A DNA stretch of 64,000 nucleotides from Corylus avellana (Eukaryota > Streptophyta > Magnoliopsida > Fagales > Betulaceae). Each line of letters begins with the position of its first letter. The stretch's first letter is position 1. The notes under the pieces are model-generated. The model made no database searches. It saw nothing but the letters and a program-made list of their open reading frames with translations, and was not told where the DNA came from. The position numbers and the translations under genes are program-made. The DNA is taken from the NCBI RefSeq assembly GCF_901000735.1, contig NC_081541.1, positions 4,333,021 to 4,397,020 on the forward strand, read 5' to 3'. This document shows, piece after piece, positions 1 to 12,700 of this stretch.

Positions 1-67
1 AGACCAACCAAATGAACTAGCCATAAGAGAGGGTGATACGAGGGTCTCAAATGTGACTCCTCACCAA

Positions 68-240
68 AAGACCATGAATGTAAAGATAATTTCAAGACCA
101 TCAACCCCTTCCCGACACACACTATACCCCACCCCCACCCCCCAAGACCATGAATGTAAAGTTAATTCCAAGACCATCAACCCCTTCCCCCCACACGCTA
201 TACCCCACCCCCCAAGACCATGAATGTAAAGTTAATTTCA
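68..240. repeat. Tandem repeat of about 70 bases, two and a half units
   Basis: Three consecutive units start with AAGACCATGAATGTAAAG (near 68, 143 and 213), each followed by AAGACCATCAACCCCTTCCC and a C-rich ACACTATACCCC tail. The third unit is partial. The units differ by a few bases and by the length of the C tract. No coding potential was seen. Positions 241-1022 hold no recognisable exon and are probably the last intron or the 3' region of the THO7 gene. Confidence 0.8.
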
Positions 241-1022
241 TGTGAAAGGTTTCTAGCATTCTATTTTCTCTCTTGAATTAATCCAACTTCCTTCTCCACT
301 GCTTAAAACAGAAAGTCATGCCCTACCCACCAAAAGCAAAGAAAGAACGTACAAACTAAAGGCAACTCTAACAGGTTCCCAATGAAACTTTTACAAAGAT
401 GGTTGCGAACTCCTGAAACCACAATATTTCAAAATCCAGGAGAAACCCCCAAGCACCAACATAATAAGTCAAAATAGGAAACTGAGGACTTTACAGATGC
501 CCAAGGTCCTGTCCGTGTATCAAAAGAGAATTATCATTGTAATTGAACAAAGCTCCAATTTTCAGATTCCCAAGGTAATTTCAAGAGGAATACAAATTTA
601 ATCGATGAAGGAGATGTGAGACATTGGACGGTGCTGAAATTAGGGACTGAAGTCCCATAAATCTTAATCTGGCAATGAAAAAACCCTGAAATTGTTTCTT
701 CAAACTCTCTAAAACATCCACCAGAATGGTGCCAAGGGAGTTAACCTCAGATGATAAACATAATATCTCTGTAATATACAATCATAAACTTCAAACAAGC
801 AGATCCAAGTGCATAGTTAATCATAATAAAATGGGAACAGAGGCTAATGAGATCTAGCTCAAACGAAACTTCCTCGCTTATCAAGAATGGCATAGAGGGT
901 AAAGCCATGGGTTCAAGACTCATTGGGTGCATATGAAACTTAGAAATCTAAAAATAAAATGAAAAAAATATAAAACAGGAACAGAGCAAAACCACACGAA
1001 TCATGAGCAAACTGTCACATAC

Positions 1023-1616
1023 CACGTGCAGTAAAAGGGCAAACTGTTTCTTGCGAAGCTCAAGCAACCTTGAACCAGCAGTGTTCTCTGCATCCAAAGC
1101 TGCAATCTCTTTCTCCAGTTCCGTTATGGTCTTCTGTGTCTCTGATCTAGGTGGCTGTGTGGCAATCAATTTCCTGATTGCCTCACACTCCTCTTTGTGC
1201 TGCCTCTCAATCTTACTCTCTTCGAGCTGCTTCTTAAGATCTTCTATGTCAGTCTGTGCCTGCACGATCTGCCTGTTTATCTCATCTTCCAACTCATTGA
1301 AGTTCTCCTTCTCTCTTATGTTCGCATCAACAACCGCTTTGCTCTTGAGGAGTGGAATTTCAAAAGTAGACAACTCCTGTAAGAAAGCTTTGGCCAGTTT
1401 CTCACAGTCACCATAATGATCTGCATCCTTCTCGATCTCAAGGACAAAAGTGGTGAACTTCTTCTGAAGTTTCTTCAATGGAGGTTCACCCCTTGTGGTT
1501 GTGGTTCGGGTGAGAAGCCTGTGTTTTATAATTATGTCCTCTTCATGTGGGCCAAAAGCATAGTTTGATGTTACCGCTTCTCCCCTACCGGAGACTTTCC
1601 TTCCTTTTACTAACAT
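1023..1616 (-). CDS. THO7: THO complex subunit 7 (THOC7/Mft1-like), 3' exon(s) missing
   Basis: Coiled-coil subunit of the THO/TREX complex, which couples transcription to mRNA packaging and export in the nucleus. The exon encodes 198 residues starting [20 protein letters not shown], followed by the family block with [18 protein letters not shown] and then a long heptad-rich coiled coil (about residues 60-190, including NFNELEDEI and [16 protein letters not shown]). The open frame runs on to 948 but turns hydrophobic and non-family after LLHV. A GTATGTG donor at 1022 explains this and gives a phase-0 junction. Family members continue with about 35-45 more residues, which I could not find in 1-1022, so the last exon probably lies outside the window. 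The start ATG at 1614-1616 directly follows TTTAG, which fits a 5'-UTR intron acceptor. The family call is strong; only the C-terminus is open. Confidence 0.9.
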
Positions 1617-2439
1617 CTAAACAGTTGATTGCTACTCAGTTTCCTGCATTACAGGTTTTCAAACACACCCACGTATGTCACAATCTGCAACAAAAACACA
1701 TTTAACAAAATATGCATATTTCAGAAAACATGATTGTAACTATAATTTCTTAAATGCGTTATGTATTTTTCTCTGTGTCTATTTAAAAGCTATCTCTTTC
1801 ATTAATATAAAGCACCGAATAGGATACAACCCAAGTACACAGGATAATCTAATTATTTTCTTTTCCTTTTTTTATGTTGGTAAATTGCAAGATATTTCAC
1901 AAGAAGCATATATCATCCTCTTTGTTAACAATTCCTGATTCACAATAGGTTAAATATGATATAAGTACCTCAATCTAGAAAATTGGTACAGCGTGTAGCA
2001 TTAATCACACACACCCCACCCACCAACAACACATACACACAAATGTACATGCAGATATAGGACCAAGTAAAATTCAGTAGTATCCAAAAGAATCTGATCA
2101 CAAACTGTTATTTCTTGCAAACTCGACAATCGCAAGCCCAACAAAACCAAATGTTTTGAAGGTGTATATTGAAACCAATATTCTCAAGTCCGAACGGATA
2201 TATGTACTGGCAGCTGAAAAGACCAAGGAAACATACAGATAATAGTTTAATTTTTCCCATCAGCAGCCAAACAGAACATAAGGAACATAAATTCGAATTC
2301 CAAGCCCTAATTCCCATGCTCCATTGTTAACAGAGCTAAAGTCGAAGCACGAATTCGATAAGAGAGAAAACAAAGGAAAACCAAGCAATTAGCATGCTAC
2401 CGAAGACCAAATAGCGCATTGAAGTGAAGAAAAGCTCAC

Positions 2440-2540
2440 CGATCCAAAATCCAACGACTAAAGTGCTCCCACTCGCCTTGATATGGAAAGTGAGGGAAGA
2501 AAGATGGAGCCCTAGTGTCTCCAGTCCAGTCGGTCCTCGG
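2440..2540 (-). other. THO7: Probable 5'-UTR exon of THO7 and core promoter region
   Basis: Read on the minus strand, this GC-richer patch ends in ATCG followed by GTGAGCTTTTC, a good donor at 2439. Spliced to the TTTAG acceptor at 1617 it gives a leader intron of about 820 bases. A (TA)n TATA-like tract at 2580-2600 lies just upstream. The exon call is inferred from splice signals and gene position; the 5' limit is approximate. Confidence 0.45.
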
Positions 2541-2599
2541 AGAACGAAGAAATTTTTAACCCGGTCCGTATCCAGGTGGCCTATATATATATATATATT

Positions 2600-3209
2600 A
2601 AAAAAAAAAACAAAGTAGCCACCCCACCTCTAGGTGTTTGTTTTCTCCTTTTGTTTTTCTATTTATATTTATTTTATTTAGAGAACACATGTCCCTTTTG
2701 ATTGAGTATGACAACATAACACCGTTAAAAATTTAACCCAACCAAAGAGGTGCATTTAATAATAATAAAAAAAAAATGCTTGATTTTAAAAGTCAAATCG
2801 CAATATTACCGATCACTTAATGCAACCAAAATAAGGTTAAATTCAGGCAAAATTAAAAGCATCATTAGTTCCATAATATTTTCAGGAAACAACATTAGTC
2901 TACAAAAACCTCTTGAATTTTTCAGGGTTTAGAAATAGGAAGTCTGAATTAATTTGTCCATTTGAATCAAATTCAAGCTTTTCATGTACTCCAACTTCAG
3001 TTTATCAATTTTTGAAATCATAGAGCCAATCAATTTAATTAATCCCTTAGATATTATCAAATTTTTCCACTTAAATAACACGATTATTGTACTATATACC
3101 TTCATTTTCCCAAAAGATTCATCATACACCAATTGGAAACAAAGAAAGAAAAATTGCATTTCATTTCTCTCTACAAACATTAATAATCTTATAATTGTAC
3201 AACCAAAAG
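2600..3209. other. Intergenic: THO7 promoter side and 3' flank of the EXORDIUM-like gene
   Basis: AT-rich sequence with no exon or transposon structure that I can recognise. It holds the divergent upstream side of THO7 and the 3' UTR side of the EXORDIUM-like gene, which ends at 3210. Confidence 0.6.
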
Positions 3210-4843
3210 CTACATAGGGGTCCAGCATGAGGATGTTTTTGGGTTCCATATTGCAGGAACCAAGAACTTCTTCCCCTTAAGCCCATGGGCATTGAAGGCG
3301 CCACCGTTGGCCGGGTCGACCAGTACCTTTCCGGTGTAGCCTGGGAGCGCCCCGCTCCCGAACACCCCCGGACAAGCTGTTGCAGCCTCAACTAACTCAT
3401 GATCCTTCTTGGTTCCTAGTTGGAAAAACCCAGTCTTGAATGGGTTGGTCACTGCACCAGCCAAGCCTGAGGCAAAATGAATCACCATAGAGTCAACCCC
3501 TATGTTCCCATTTGGTGGCTGCAATGTCACACCTATGGGTCCGTAATCGGACTTGTGGAAGGGCCACGCACACGTCCCTGGGCACTCCGACTCTGGGTTC
3601 CCTACCAAAATGTATGGCTGAGTACCTGCAAGTTTTATTGTTAACAATTCAGGGTTAGTAGAGCAAACATGGGATTTTGGATAAGATAATTAAATTTCAT
3701 TGAATAATCAAATACTTATGTTGGAGTTTTACAAATGATGGAATCTCATCTCGAATAATAATTAATCACATACAAATGGGAATCTAAAAGCCTGTTTGGA
3801 ATTGCGTTAAAACATGTTTGAAATTATGTTGAGAAATAAAACTTTTAAGTCAAAAAACTTTTTTTTGGCATAAGCTTCATTTTTAAACTTTTGCCAAAAG
3901 TGCGTTAATTTGGTCATTTTTAGACTTTTTAGACCCTTAAAAGCATTTTTCAATTTTTTTTTTACCAAACAAATACTTTTTTATTCAAACGGACTTTTTG
4001 AGTGTACGTTAAACGTACTTTTAGGCTCCTCACACGCACATCCAAACAGGCCCTTAGAAAACTTAAAAAGTACTTAATTTTAGTACTTAAAAAATTGTGC
4101 CAAACAAAAACTTGCATATTTGGTAAAAAATTTCAAATGTACTTATTTGACTTTTTTTAAAAAAATTCTAAAAATGGTAAAAAATAAAAAATAAAAAAAA
4201 ATCTTTTTGACTTAAAAATTATATTTCTTAAACACAATCTCAAACATACTCTAATATGGGTTAAAGTCTTAAATTGAAAATATAATTGAAAAAAAAAAAA
4301 AGAGGAAAAGTTGCATGTGTTACCGATAACTCCATGCTCTGAGCATTTTCCCAAGCACAAATTAGACGCTGTAACCTGCCTAGACGTGAAGATAACAGCA
4401 AGAGTGTTGGGCTTTCCAGCAGTGGCCTTCTGGACCAGAAGCTTAACGAAGTCGACGGTCACGACCTTTCCCAGAGAGAAGGAAGGATCGCTCACTTGAC
4501 TCACAATTTGCACTTTGATTCCGTTTCCGGAGCTCCTTTTGGACTTGCTCCCGGCGAATGACTGGTAGCTCCCAACTATTTGCCACCAGCTCGATACCTG
4601 GGGCTCATAGTTTGCTCCACCATCGTAGTTTAGTGACTTAATGAAGCTCCTGATCACCTTCTTTTGAGAGTTCCCAAACCGGCCGTACCACATGAGGGCG
4701 AGGTCGATCTTTCCGGTGAGGAGATCGCCGCCGTGGTAGGCCAGGACCGGAGCGGTTGCGGGTTTGGTTCCGAGAGCAAGAGGGAAGATGAGAAGCAGGG
4801 AAAAAGCGAGAGCGAGAGGGGGGCTTGGGAGACAAGACGCCAT
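3210..4843 (-). CDS. EXORDIUM-like / phosphate-induced protein 1 family, two exons
   Basis: Secreted apoplastic protein of the EXO/PHI-1 family, which is tied to brassinosteroid and carbon-status control of cell expansion; its biochemical activity is unknown. Exon 1 is 4843-4324 and exon 2 is 3625-3210, joined in phase 1 (G|GT), for 311 residues, close to the usual length of about 310. MASCLPSPP opens a signal peptide (hydrophobic to about residue 25). Family blocks follow: YHGGDLLTGKIDLALMWYG, then SSWWQIVGSYQ, then exon 2 with CPGTCAWPFH, GVDSMVIHFASGLAGA, CPGVFGSGALPGYTG and NPKTSSCWTPM at the end. I chose the ATG at 4841-4843 over an in-frame ATG 22 codons upstream because the signal peptide begins there. 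A TATA-like TATAAAC at 4893-4899 on the minus strand fits that start. The roughly 700-base intron is unusual, since most EXO genes I know of are intronless. Confidence 0.92.
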
Positions 4844-4909
4844 TTTTTTGCCAATGATGTTCTGTCCGTGTGTTCCTTTGGAGGTGGTCCGGTTTATACA
4901 TACGTGCAT

Positions 4910-5627
4910 GCATGAGACGGGTGCAGTGAAACTGAGGCCACAAGAGGTGAGCCTTAATTAGTGAGAGTATTGTTTAATTTGTTTGGATTAACAAGAAAAT
5001 AGCAAAAATTCTGTCATATAAACCGTATAATCGATGATCGATAGTGAAGAAACCGTCAAGAACTTTGATGGTGAGTTGGAAAAGTTTCCTCTCCATATTC
5101 CAAGCATCGACAATAAATTACCGTTGTCGTGTAACTTATGAGTAATGTTTAGTATCTTCAATTTTGATCCTACAGTATCTTCAATTTTAATTATCATTGA
5201 ATTATTATTAAATTTTAATTCAGTAGTAATTTTAAAAGTCACATCAATTTTAAGAGGGTATGTAGCATTAACTTCACCGTTTCTAAAAACTAATTACTAG
5301 CTATGGTCCGTTTGAGTTGGAGTTTTTGAATTTAAACATGTGATTTTTATTAATATAGTTAAACGTTTGGTAAAATTGTCTTTTAGCTTTAAATTTTTAA
5401 ATTATGTGTGTGTGTTTTTTTTTTAAATGGTTCTCTTTACTTGCAATTTGAAAACTTAAATTTTTTATATGTTTTTGAAATGCAATTTTTTTAAAACCGC
5501 ACTCAAACGATATATGTTTTATTTAAGAAATTGCAATACCCAAACACTTTAAAAGACATGCAAATCAATATTAGTCTTCACAAAGCAAAAGTAGTATTTA
5601 TGTCTGATCAAATGGTAATTGCTTTTT
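4910..5627. other. Intergenic, with a degenerate MITE at about 5132-5265
   Basis: AT-rich spacer upstream of the EXORDIUM-like gene. Positions 5132-5265 start with ATGAGTAATGTTTAG and end near GTAGCATTAA, and the core matches the GAGTAATGCTA foldback family found at 41699, 52350 and 59519 (shared TAGTAATTTTAAA and GTCACATCAATTTT). It is therefore an old copy of that MITE. Nothing else is visible apart from the left target-site duplication of the next SINE at 5613-5627. Confidence 0.45.
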
Positions 5628-5946
5628 ACCATTAAGGGTGGTGGTTCAATGGCCCAAGAAAATTTATAAGTGGTTAGGGCATATACTAAAGTGTGGGTTT
5701 GAATCTTCGCAATGGAGAATCCCCACATATGTCTGATTAGTATTAGTTGCCTTTGATTCTTATTGATGCCTTGGTGGGGCTGAGTCAAGCTATGGCTCAA
5801 TCGGATTTGAGGGAGCACCTGCAATTTTCACCGTCTAGGCCCTTTCTATGTGGCTTCCAGCGGGTAGGTGTTACTATAGTCAAGCCCATGTAAGATAACC
5901 ACAATTAGTCTCCTCGACTTACCATTTTTGCTCAAAAAAAAAAAAT
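5628..5946 (+). mobile_element. tRNA-derived SINE (Au-like), about 319 bases, with target-site duplication
   Basis: The 5' end has RNA polymerase III promoter-like boxes: GTGGTTCAATGG near 5641 (box A) and GGGTTTGAATC near 5695 (box B). A poly-A tail closes the element. A 15-base direct repeat, TGGTAATTRCTTTTT, flanks it at 5613-5627 and 5947-5961 with one mismatch, as expected for reverse-transcribed insertion. Confidence 0.75.
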
Positions 5947-6416
5947 TGGTAATTACTTTTTTCGGTGCTAACATTTATTCAATTAGGCTGACGTGACACT
6001 CACAATAAATAAATAAATTTTTTTTTATGTAACAATGATTAATCTAAGAGTTAGTTGAAAGTATCACGTTAACATTGTTTGAAGAATGTTAAATAAAATT
6101 ATAGTATCTATCATCACTCTTACTCAAAAATAAAATAATTGCATCCAAACTCACTATTCTAATATATATATGAAATTGAACCGACAATTTTTGACACGAT
6201 TAATCGACAAATTTGACATAAACTCAATATGAAATTAGTGGATTATAATTAAAATGTTTGACATATTTGATTAAATAGGTTGGACTATAGTTAACCTATA
6301 GTTTTATATCAATTTCTCGACACGATCCAAATCCAACACGTGACATTTAAATTAACAATTTTATATACTAATTGCAAACTCAACACAAAGTAATGAATTT
6401 AACTTAATTATTTAAT

Positions 6417-6530
6417 GTCCCCAAGGGGTAACTCAATAAGCTGAGGACAACGCCTTATGAAGCGGAGGTTACTAGTTCGAATCCTTCTTCTCCCTCTTGT
6501 GGACATGTAAAAAAATAATAATAATAATAA
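6417..6530 (+). mobile_element. Short tRNA-derived SINE with (AAT)n tail
   Basis: CCCCAAGGGGTAACTCAATAAG is a box A-like tRNA 5' half. ACTAGTTCGAATCC is a near-perfect box B. The element ends in a TAA/AAT tail. A 13-base target-site duplication, TTAATTATTTAAT, lies at 6404-6416 and 6531-6543. The same family occurs at 57001 (plus) and 61237 (minus). Confidence 0.8.
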
Positions 6531-6751
6531 TTAATTATTTAATTAAATAAGTCAAATTGGCTCAATAATCTTTGATTTATGTTTGGACACGAGCCGACGG
6601 TAAACTCGAACGTTAATTTTTCACGCCAACATTATTTAGGAAGGCCTATCCCTTCTTTTCCCAACTTCATCGGTGTCCATCCGTTGGCGCCATTTCCATC
6701 GCGAGAAGAAGAGCAGCGGACTGCGGACACGCAGTGCAGAGCCAGCCAACC

Positions 6752-9700
6752 ATGCTCCTCGCCGCACCCGATTGCCTCACTTCGCTCCGTTACAAACCCA
6801 CTTTTCTCTTCCCCAGAGGCTCGAGTTCGAAATCAGTGAGCCGAACTCGGACGCGTCGGCGGCTCTGTAAAGCGAGTCTGATCACCAACTCTGAATCGTT
6901 CGAGGTGGGGAGGCTCTTCGGGAGCTATGGGTTCATGAACATCACTAGGTATTGCCTCTTCACGCCCCAACTCTACTCTCGCGCGCCTTAGTTCCTGTTT
7001 GGTTGCTGAGGAAATAATAGAAAAGGAAACAAAATAAAATTTCAAAGAGAGCTGGGTTAGGCTGAGTTGAGTGTGCGCGCGCGCGCGCGGTTTACACGAA
7101 ATGCATTTATTTGTATATATCTATGTGTCTTTATATCTCATCTTGAGACATAAGTGAAATTCAACGGATTTCTTCTTGGAATATTAATTAAGTGATTAAA
7201 TTTACCATTTCATATCGCTTTTGGGATAATTGGCTATTTAACATATCTCAACAAGATTTAGTTGAATGTATTTGTATTGTGCAAAAAATGAAAGAAAATT
7301 TTATATGTGAATGCGTGTCTCTATGTGAAATTTCATGTACGTGTATGTGAATCCATTTAATTGCTTGAGATGCTTGATTTGGTTTCTTGTAAATATACTT
7401 TCTAGTAGCTAGTTAGTGTTTTTATTTTTCGAAATTTGATTGGAGAGTGTTGAATCCATAAAGCTACGTTCCCTTTGTTATTTGTGGAGATATTGAAAGA
7501 AAAGGAAAAAAACATACAATTTTCTAGATGTCGAATAAATGTAGAAAAAATATGAAGAAAATGGAAAGTTTTGAGTATTTGCGCTTTAAAGTTGCTTTTT
7601 GTACCTCAGAAAAAAAATGAAAATTCAATTGAAGAAAATTGTTATTTTAGCTTTAATGCGTGGGAATTCTTTGTTGTCTTAGGTCGTAGATAGTCAAACA
7701 TCAAAGATTACATTTTTTTTTTTCATGTTTTACTTCCTACCTTTTCCTTTGTTCTATTAGCAACCAAATGAGGCTTATGCTTCCACTTAGGTTCTGTGGT
7801 TTGAATAAATTTTCTTTTCTTTGTTCTCGGCTTCTGGTTACTTCTTGTTCTGAAGTCAATTTTATTTCAATGTAATGGTAAAAGGTTCTTATTCTTCCCC
7901 CAGCTATTCAGGGTTCCAATCAGGGACAGATATTGAATATTCATCTGGAGATTTGAGCCGATTGGGGGTTCAAGAAGTGGGAGAAGGCACTGTAAAGATC
8001 AGGTAAATTTTGAAGTATATGAGGAGTAATCCAAGGCTTTTCATGCTGTAAATATGTAATGCAGAAAGTGTTATCCTTCTTGATGCTGATATTGTACAAG
8101 GCAGTTCTTTTGCAGGCTTTACGAAGGGAGAGTTTCTCAGGGTTCACTTAGAGGGATGCCAGTTATTTTTAAGGTGATGTTGTTGTTGTTGTTGTTATTG
8201 ATGACGATGTTCTTATTCTTCCTACTTCATCATAAAAAATAAAAATAAAAAATTGGTTTTTTGAGGTTGTGTGGTATTTATCTTACCCATACTTTGAACC
8301 ATTTTAACATGTCTCTATATTAATAATTTAATATGGATTAATATGTCTAAAATAAAGAGAATGCTGCCTAAATGTGTAGCTGTTAACACATCTTTATAGT
8401 TAATGAGGATTAATATGTTAAATTAAAGAGAATTTTGATAATACAAAAGATGTAGCTTTTAACAAGCCATGATCTATGTTATGCAAAATGTCTTGAGCAA
8501 TCATGACTTAACATCTAAATGCAAATAGCTTCATCTCCCACATTGCATATTCTTGTTGAAACAGAGGACACGTCAAAGGCACTCACAATGCTAGACAATA
8601 AGGACTGCTATGGCTCACGGTTGAGATGTTTTGAATTGTGTTCACCCCACTCCCCCTACCCCCCCTCAAAGTGGGCCGTGGATCATAAAAAAGGCCCAGT
8701 TTGACCCGTAAGTCCTAGAAAGGTGTCTTGGGTAGTGGCCTGGTCAAGAGGTCCTCAAGCTAGTGAGCAGAAGGGACAAACCGGGTTTCAAGAGTACCAA
8801 GAGCCACTTTTTCACGAACTTAGTGATAGTCGAGCTCAATGTGTTTGGAGCAGGCATGAAAAACCAGGTTGACTATCATGTGAAGTGCACTAAGATTGTC
8901 ACAATATAAAATCAGGGGACGAGAGAGGTGAATGCCAAGATCTTGAAGAATAAAGCACAACCATATTAACTCGGAAACAGTAGATGCCATGAAGCAATAC
9001 TTGGCTCCGGCACTCAATTGGTCTACCGTGGACTTCTTTTTAGCACTCTAAGAGATACAATTATTGCCCAAAAAAGTACTAACCCCATGGTGGATCATCT
9101 GGTAGAAGGGAAACCAGCCCAATCAGTGTCAGAGAACCCATAAAGATCAAGAGTGTTGGAGGCAAGAATCTGCAATCCCAACTGTGTAGTACCACTGAAG
9201 TAGCGGAGGATCCGTTTAACCACCAGCAAGAAACTGAGATGGTGCTTTCTTTCTCCTATAACAAATCCTTGAAGATCATAGCTCTCAAGGATATTCATCA
9301 TTTGGGTTTTCCAAAGGAGAAAGTTGATGGAGGAGAGTTGAAGTGACACAAAATTAGTGACGTTTTGTGTCATTAGATAGGGGTAATCATCGGTTTGGGT
9401 GGAGAAAATAGAGGAGTTTGACATGGTTAGGTGCATGGAGGTTTTTTTTTTTTTTTTTTCAAATTCTCTATCTCATTGAGGCTCTGATACCATAAAGACA
9501 ATTGAGAAACTCTATCTCAAGGAGAGTAGAGAGATGTATTTCATTTACTTATATATAGAATTACAAATAGTCAAAAGGCCTAATAAAAGGAAAGTAAAGA
9601 TATACATTGAATGTACAATACAAGGGAAGTAAAGATATGCATGGAATGGACAATACATGGGAAGTATTATATACATATATATACTCTACTTAAATTAATC

Positions 9701-12700
9701 TACATGACTTCTTCTCCATCTAGTTCAAAACTTCAACTACCATAAAAGAAGAGCTTCTTAATACAATGGACTATAGGCAATTTTAACTAAGCAAGAAAAG
9801 TACCTTTATTAGTTAATGGAGCAAATTATTTAATGGTTGAGTATCTTAGTTTGTTCGCAAGTACTGCATTTTATTATTAAGCTAGAATATTCTAGAAATG
9901 ATTAGATCGATAAGCAAGCAACCAATGTATAACATTAAGAGGAAACAAACAAATTATCACAAATTGGAGCAAATAAATGAGTAAAATGTGATTAAAGAAG
10001 TCACTAAATGCTCTTCTGTAGCTGAACACATCAAAATGAAATCAGGGCCATCATTATCTTCTTCTTCTTTGTACATTAAAATAAAATAAACATTACAATT
10101 AAACCTCCTCTTTGTAGTTTGATCATGTCTTTCCTTACCCCCTTTCCTTGTCATCCCATTTAATGTCTTTTTGCCTTTTTGGGGAAGAAAGATCTCTATT
10201 TACCTTATGCTTGCTTATAGGCTATGGACAATCAGTTATCTTTACTGGTTTTCTGGCACCTCAGTTTAGTTCAGTTCTTTAAACACGATACATTTCATTG
10301 AGAATAGCAATTTCAAATATGAAGGTTTATCCTGGACAACGAGCTGGTGGAAAGGAGGCTGATATGATGGCTGCAAACGAGTTGAATGCTCATTCTTTCC
10401 TTCAAGTAAAATAAGATGCTTTTTTCACTTGCTCTCTAAGTAACTGTATAAGCCTGTACATAGTTACAAGTTTTCAGCAGCACTGAGGGAGTCCTACTAA
10501 TATATTTTTTTTTGGCACATTTTTCTCAGAGCAGTTCAGAAGGTATTTGTCAGAATCTTCTGATACTTGTAGGTGGTTTTGAAACAAAAACTGGGGAGCA
10601 GGTTTGTTACATGACATGAATTATATTCATATATAAAGTTTTTGGGTATTTCTTTTGGTAGATGCTGTTTATAAAATAATTATCCTGCACAGTGGCTTGC
10701 TTTCCGTAATGATGGGAAATATAGTGCCGCAGACTATGCAAAAGTTATGAGTGAAAAAGTATCAAAGAATCTTGTACTAGGGGAACAGATGTCCTGGAAT
10801 CAATTTGAACAAGTGCAAAGAATCAAACTCAGAAGAGATTTTGTGATTAAGCTGCTTCAGGGTGCCATGAGAGGTCTAGCTTTCATGCATGAGCATGATA
10901 GATTGCACCAGAGTCTTGGACCATCTTCTATTGTTCTTAAGTATGTCTTTTAAAAAAATTCAATTTGGTTCGAGGTACCAGTCTTTTTGTATGAGACTGT
11001 TATGATTGTTCTGTTAATTCAGTTATATCTTACTCAAAGTTTGACTTATCAATGGCAGCACAATTATAGAAAGAGATGCTGCTTACTTAGTTCCTCGACT
11101 TCGGGATCTAGCCTTTTCTGTTGATATCAGGTATGTTAATGGTCTTATTGCTCTCTATTTTTTTTTTCTTCAGTTTAAGCTTCAACATGTTCAACTCAAA
11201 AAGTATCTGTTTTATACATTCCGTGAGAGGAAACTTTTGTATATGTTTACTGTAGGTGTATCCTACATAGCAAGGATACCCTTCCCATACGAGGGTTTCC
11301 CCCCCTCTAAATGCAATCTGTTACCTCTCAGAAAGAAAGCCATGTTTCCAGGTTTAGTGAATCCCAGTTATGGTTGAAAGCAACCAATATGTTCTGTTTC
11401 TTATGATATGTTCAGGTGACACCAGAAGATCTTTTTGAAACTCAATCGGATGACATTCATGAAAATTCATTGGAGCTCTCTAAAGTACCCACATTTTGTG
11501 TACATAAAAAATCAGTACATGCATGAACTACATTTCCGCTTCTGTAGGATTTGTTCTTTTACCATTTTGTAGCAACAAAATCAATGTTTTGGGTACTTGG
11601 CCTCGTTGAGGATAAGGGGATGTCAATTTGTCAATTTCCATTCTGAATTAATGCAACCACTAAAGGAATTATATTTCTTGCAGAAACATCACAACTGCTT
11701 CAGGAATATCTTTCTTTCTTTTCTTTCCTTTTTTCTTTCTCTCTTTATTTATTGAAGTGTGAATTATTGCTTTAAAATAAGTTTCCAGTTATTTTATGAC
11801 TTCAAATAGTTTATATCTAATCACATGGTTTCCCAGCTATTCATGTCTAGAAGAGGGTCCTGGCACACTCTCAGAGGGACTTTGGAGACGAGCATCTGCT
11901 GCTGGTGCCTTCACATTAATGGAGAAGAGAGCCTTTGGAATAGCAGATGATATGTAGATTTTTTGAAACATGGGATCATCTTAGTAGTTTTGTTCAGCTA
12001 CATATTCCATTTAACATTTCTTGTTGTTCACCCGCAGATATGAAGCAGGTCTTCTTTTTGCGTACTTAGCTTTTGTTCCATTTTGTGAAGCAGGCATAAT
12101 GGATAGCCTTTCCTTGCAAGTAAGCTATAATACAAATACACCTTCCATTTTTCTTGGGGTTTGTCGGTGTTTTTTTTTTCCCTAGAAATTCTTCTCTTTA
12201 CAAATGTGATGTTAGCAATCTTAGGGCATGACTAAGGAGCTTGTTGGGAGTACTTGTGGTGGGCCTTTGTTTGTTGAGCTGTTTTGGCAGCTAATAGTAC
12301 TGCAGGTGGAGTTCTTTTCATATGGGATAGGAGGGTTGTGGAAAATATTGACATGGATATTGGTTGGTTCTCTGTCTCTTGTTTGTTTCGGAATGTAGAC
12401 AAAGATTGACATGGAATTTGCATATTAGGACAGTAGAATTTGGAGTGGAATCCCAGGAGTTATTTGCAAATTGGATACTGAAAAAGCTTATGATTATGTC
12501 AACTAGGAGTGCTTAATTTATATGTTGAGGAGGTTTGGCTTTGGCAAGAAGTGGATGAAATGGATTTGGTTTTGCATTTCTACCATTAGATGTTTGGTGT
12601 TAGTTAATGGTAGCCCAACTGGTTTTTATGATAGTTCTAGAGGTTTGAGGCAAAGGGGCCTGTCATCACCACTTCCTTTCCTCTTCATCATGGAAATTCT

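Noticed and set aside
68..240. CRISPR-like array in the 70-base repeat
   Set aside because: The units follow each other without unique spacers, and this is a plant nuclear sequence.
581..781. 66-codon minus-strand frame as the missing last exon of THO7
   Set aside because: An acceptor-like TATTACAG precedes it, but the peptide (ILCLSSEVNSLGTILVDVL) is hydrophobic and unlike the polar, acidic C-terminus of the family.
5628..5946. Functional tRNA genes at the SINE heads (also 6417, 57001, 61237)
   Set aside because: Box A and box B are present, but no cloverleaf closes. The units carry tails and target-site duplications, so they are SINEs.
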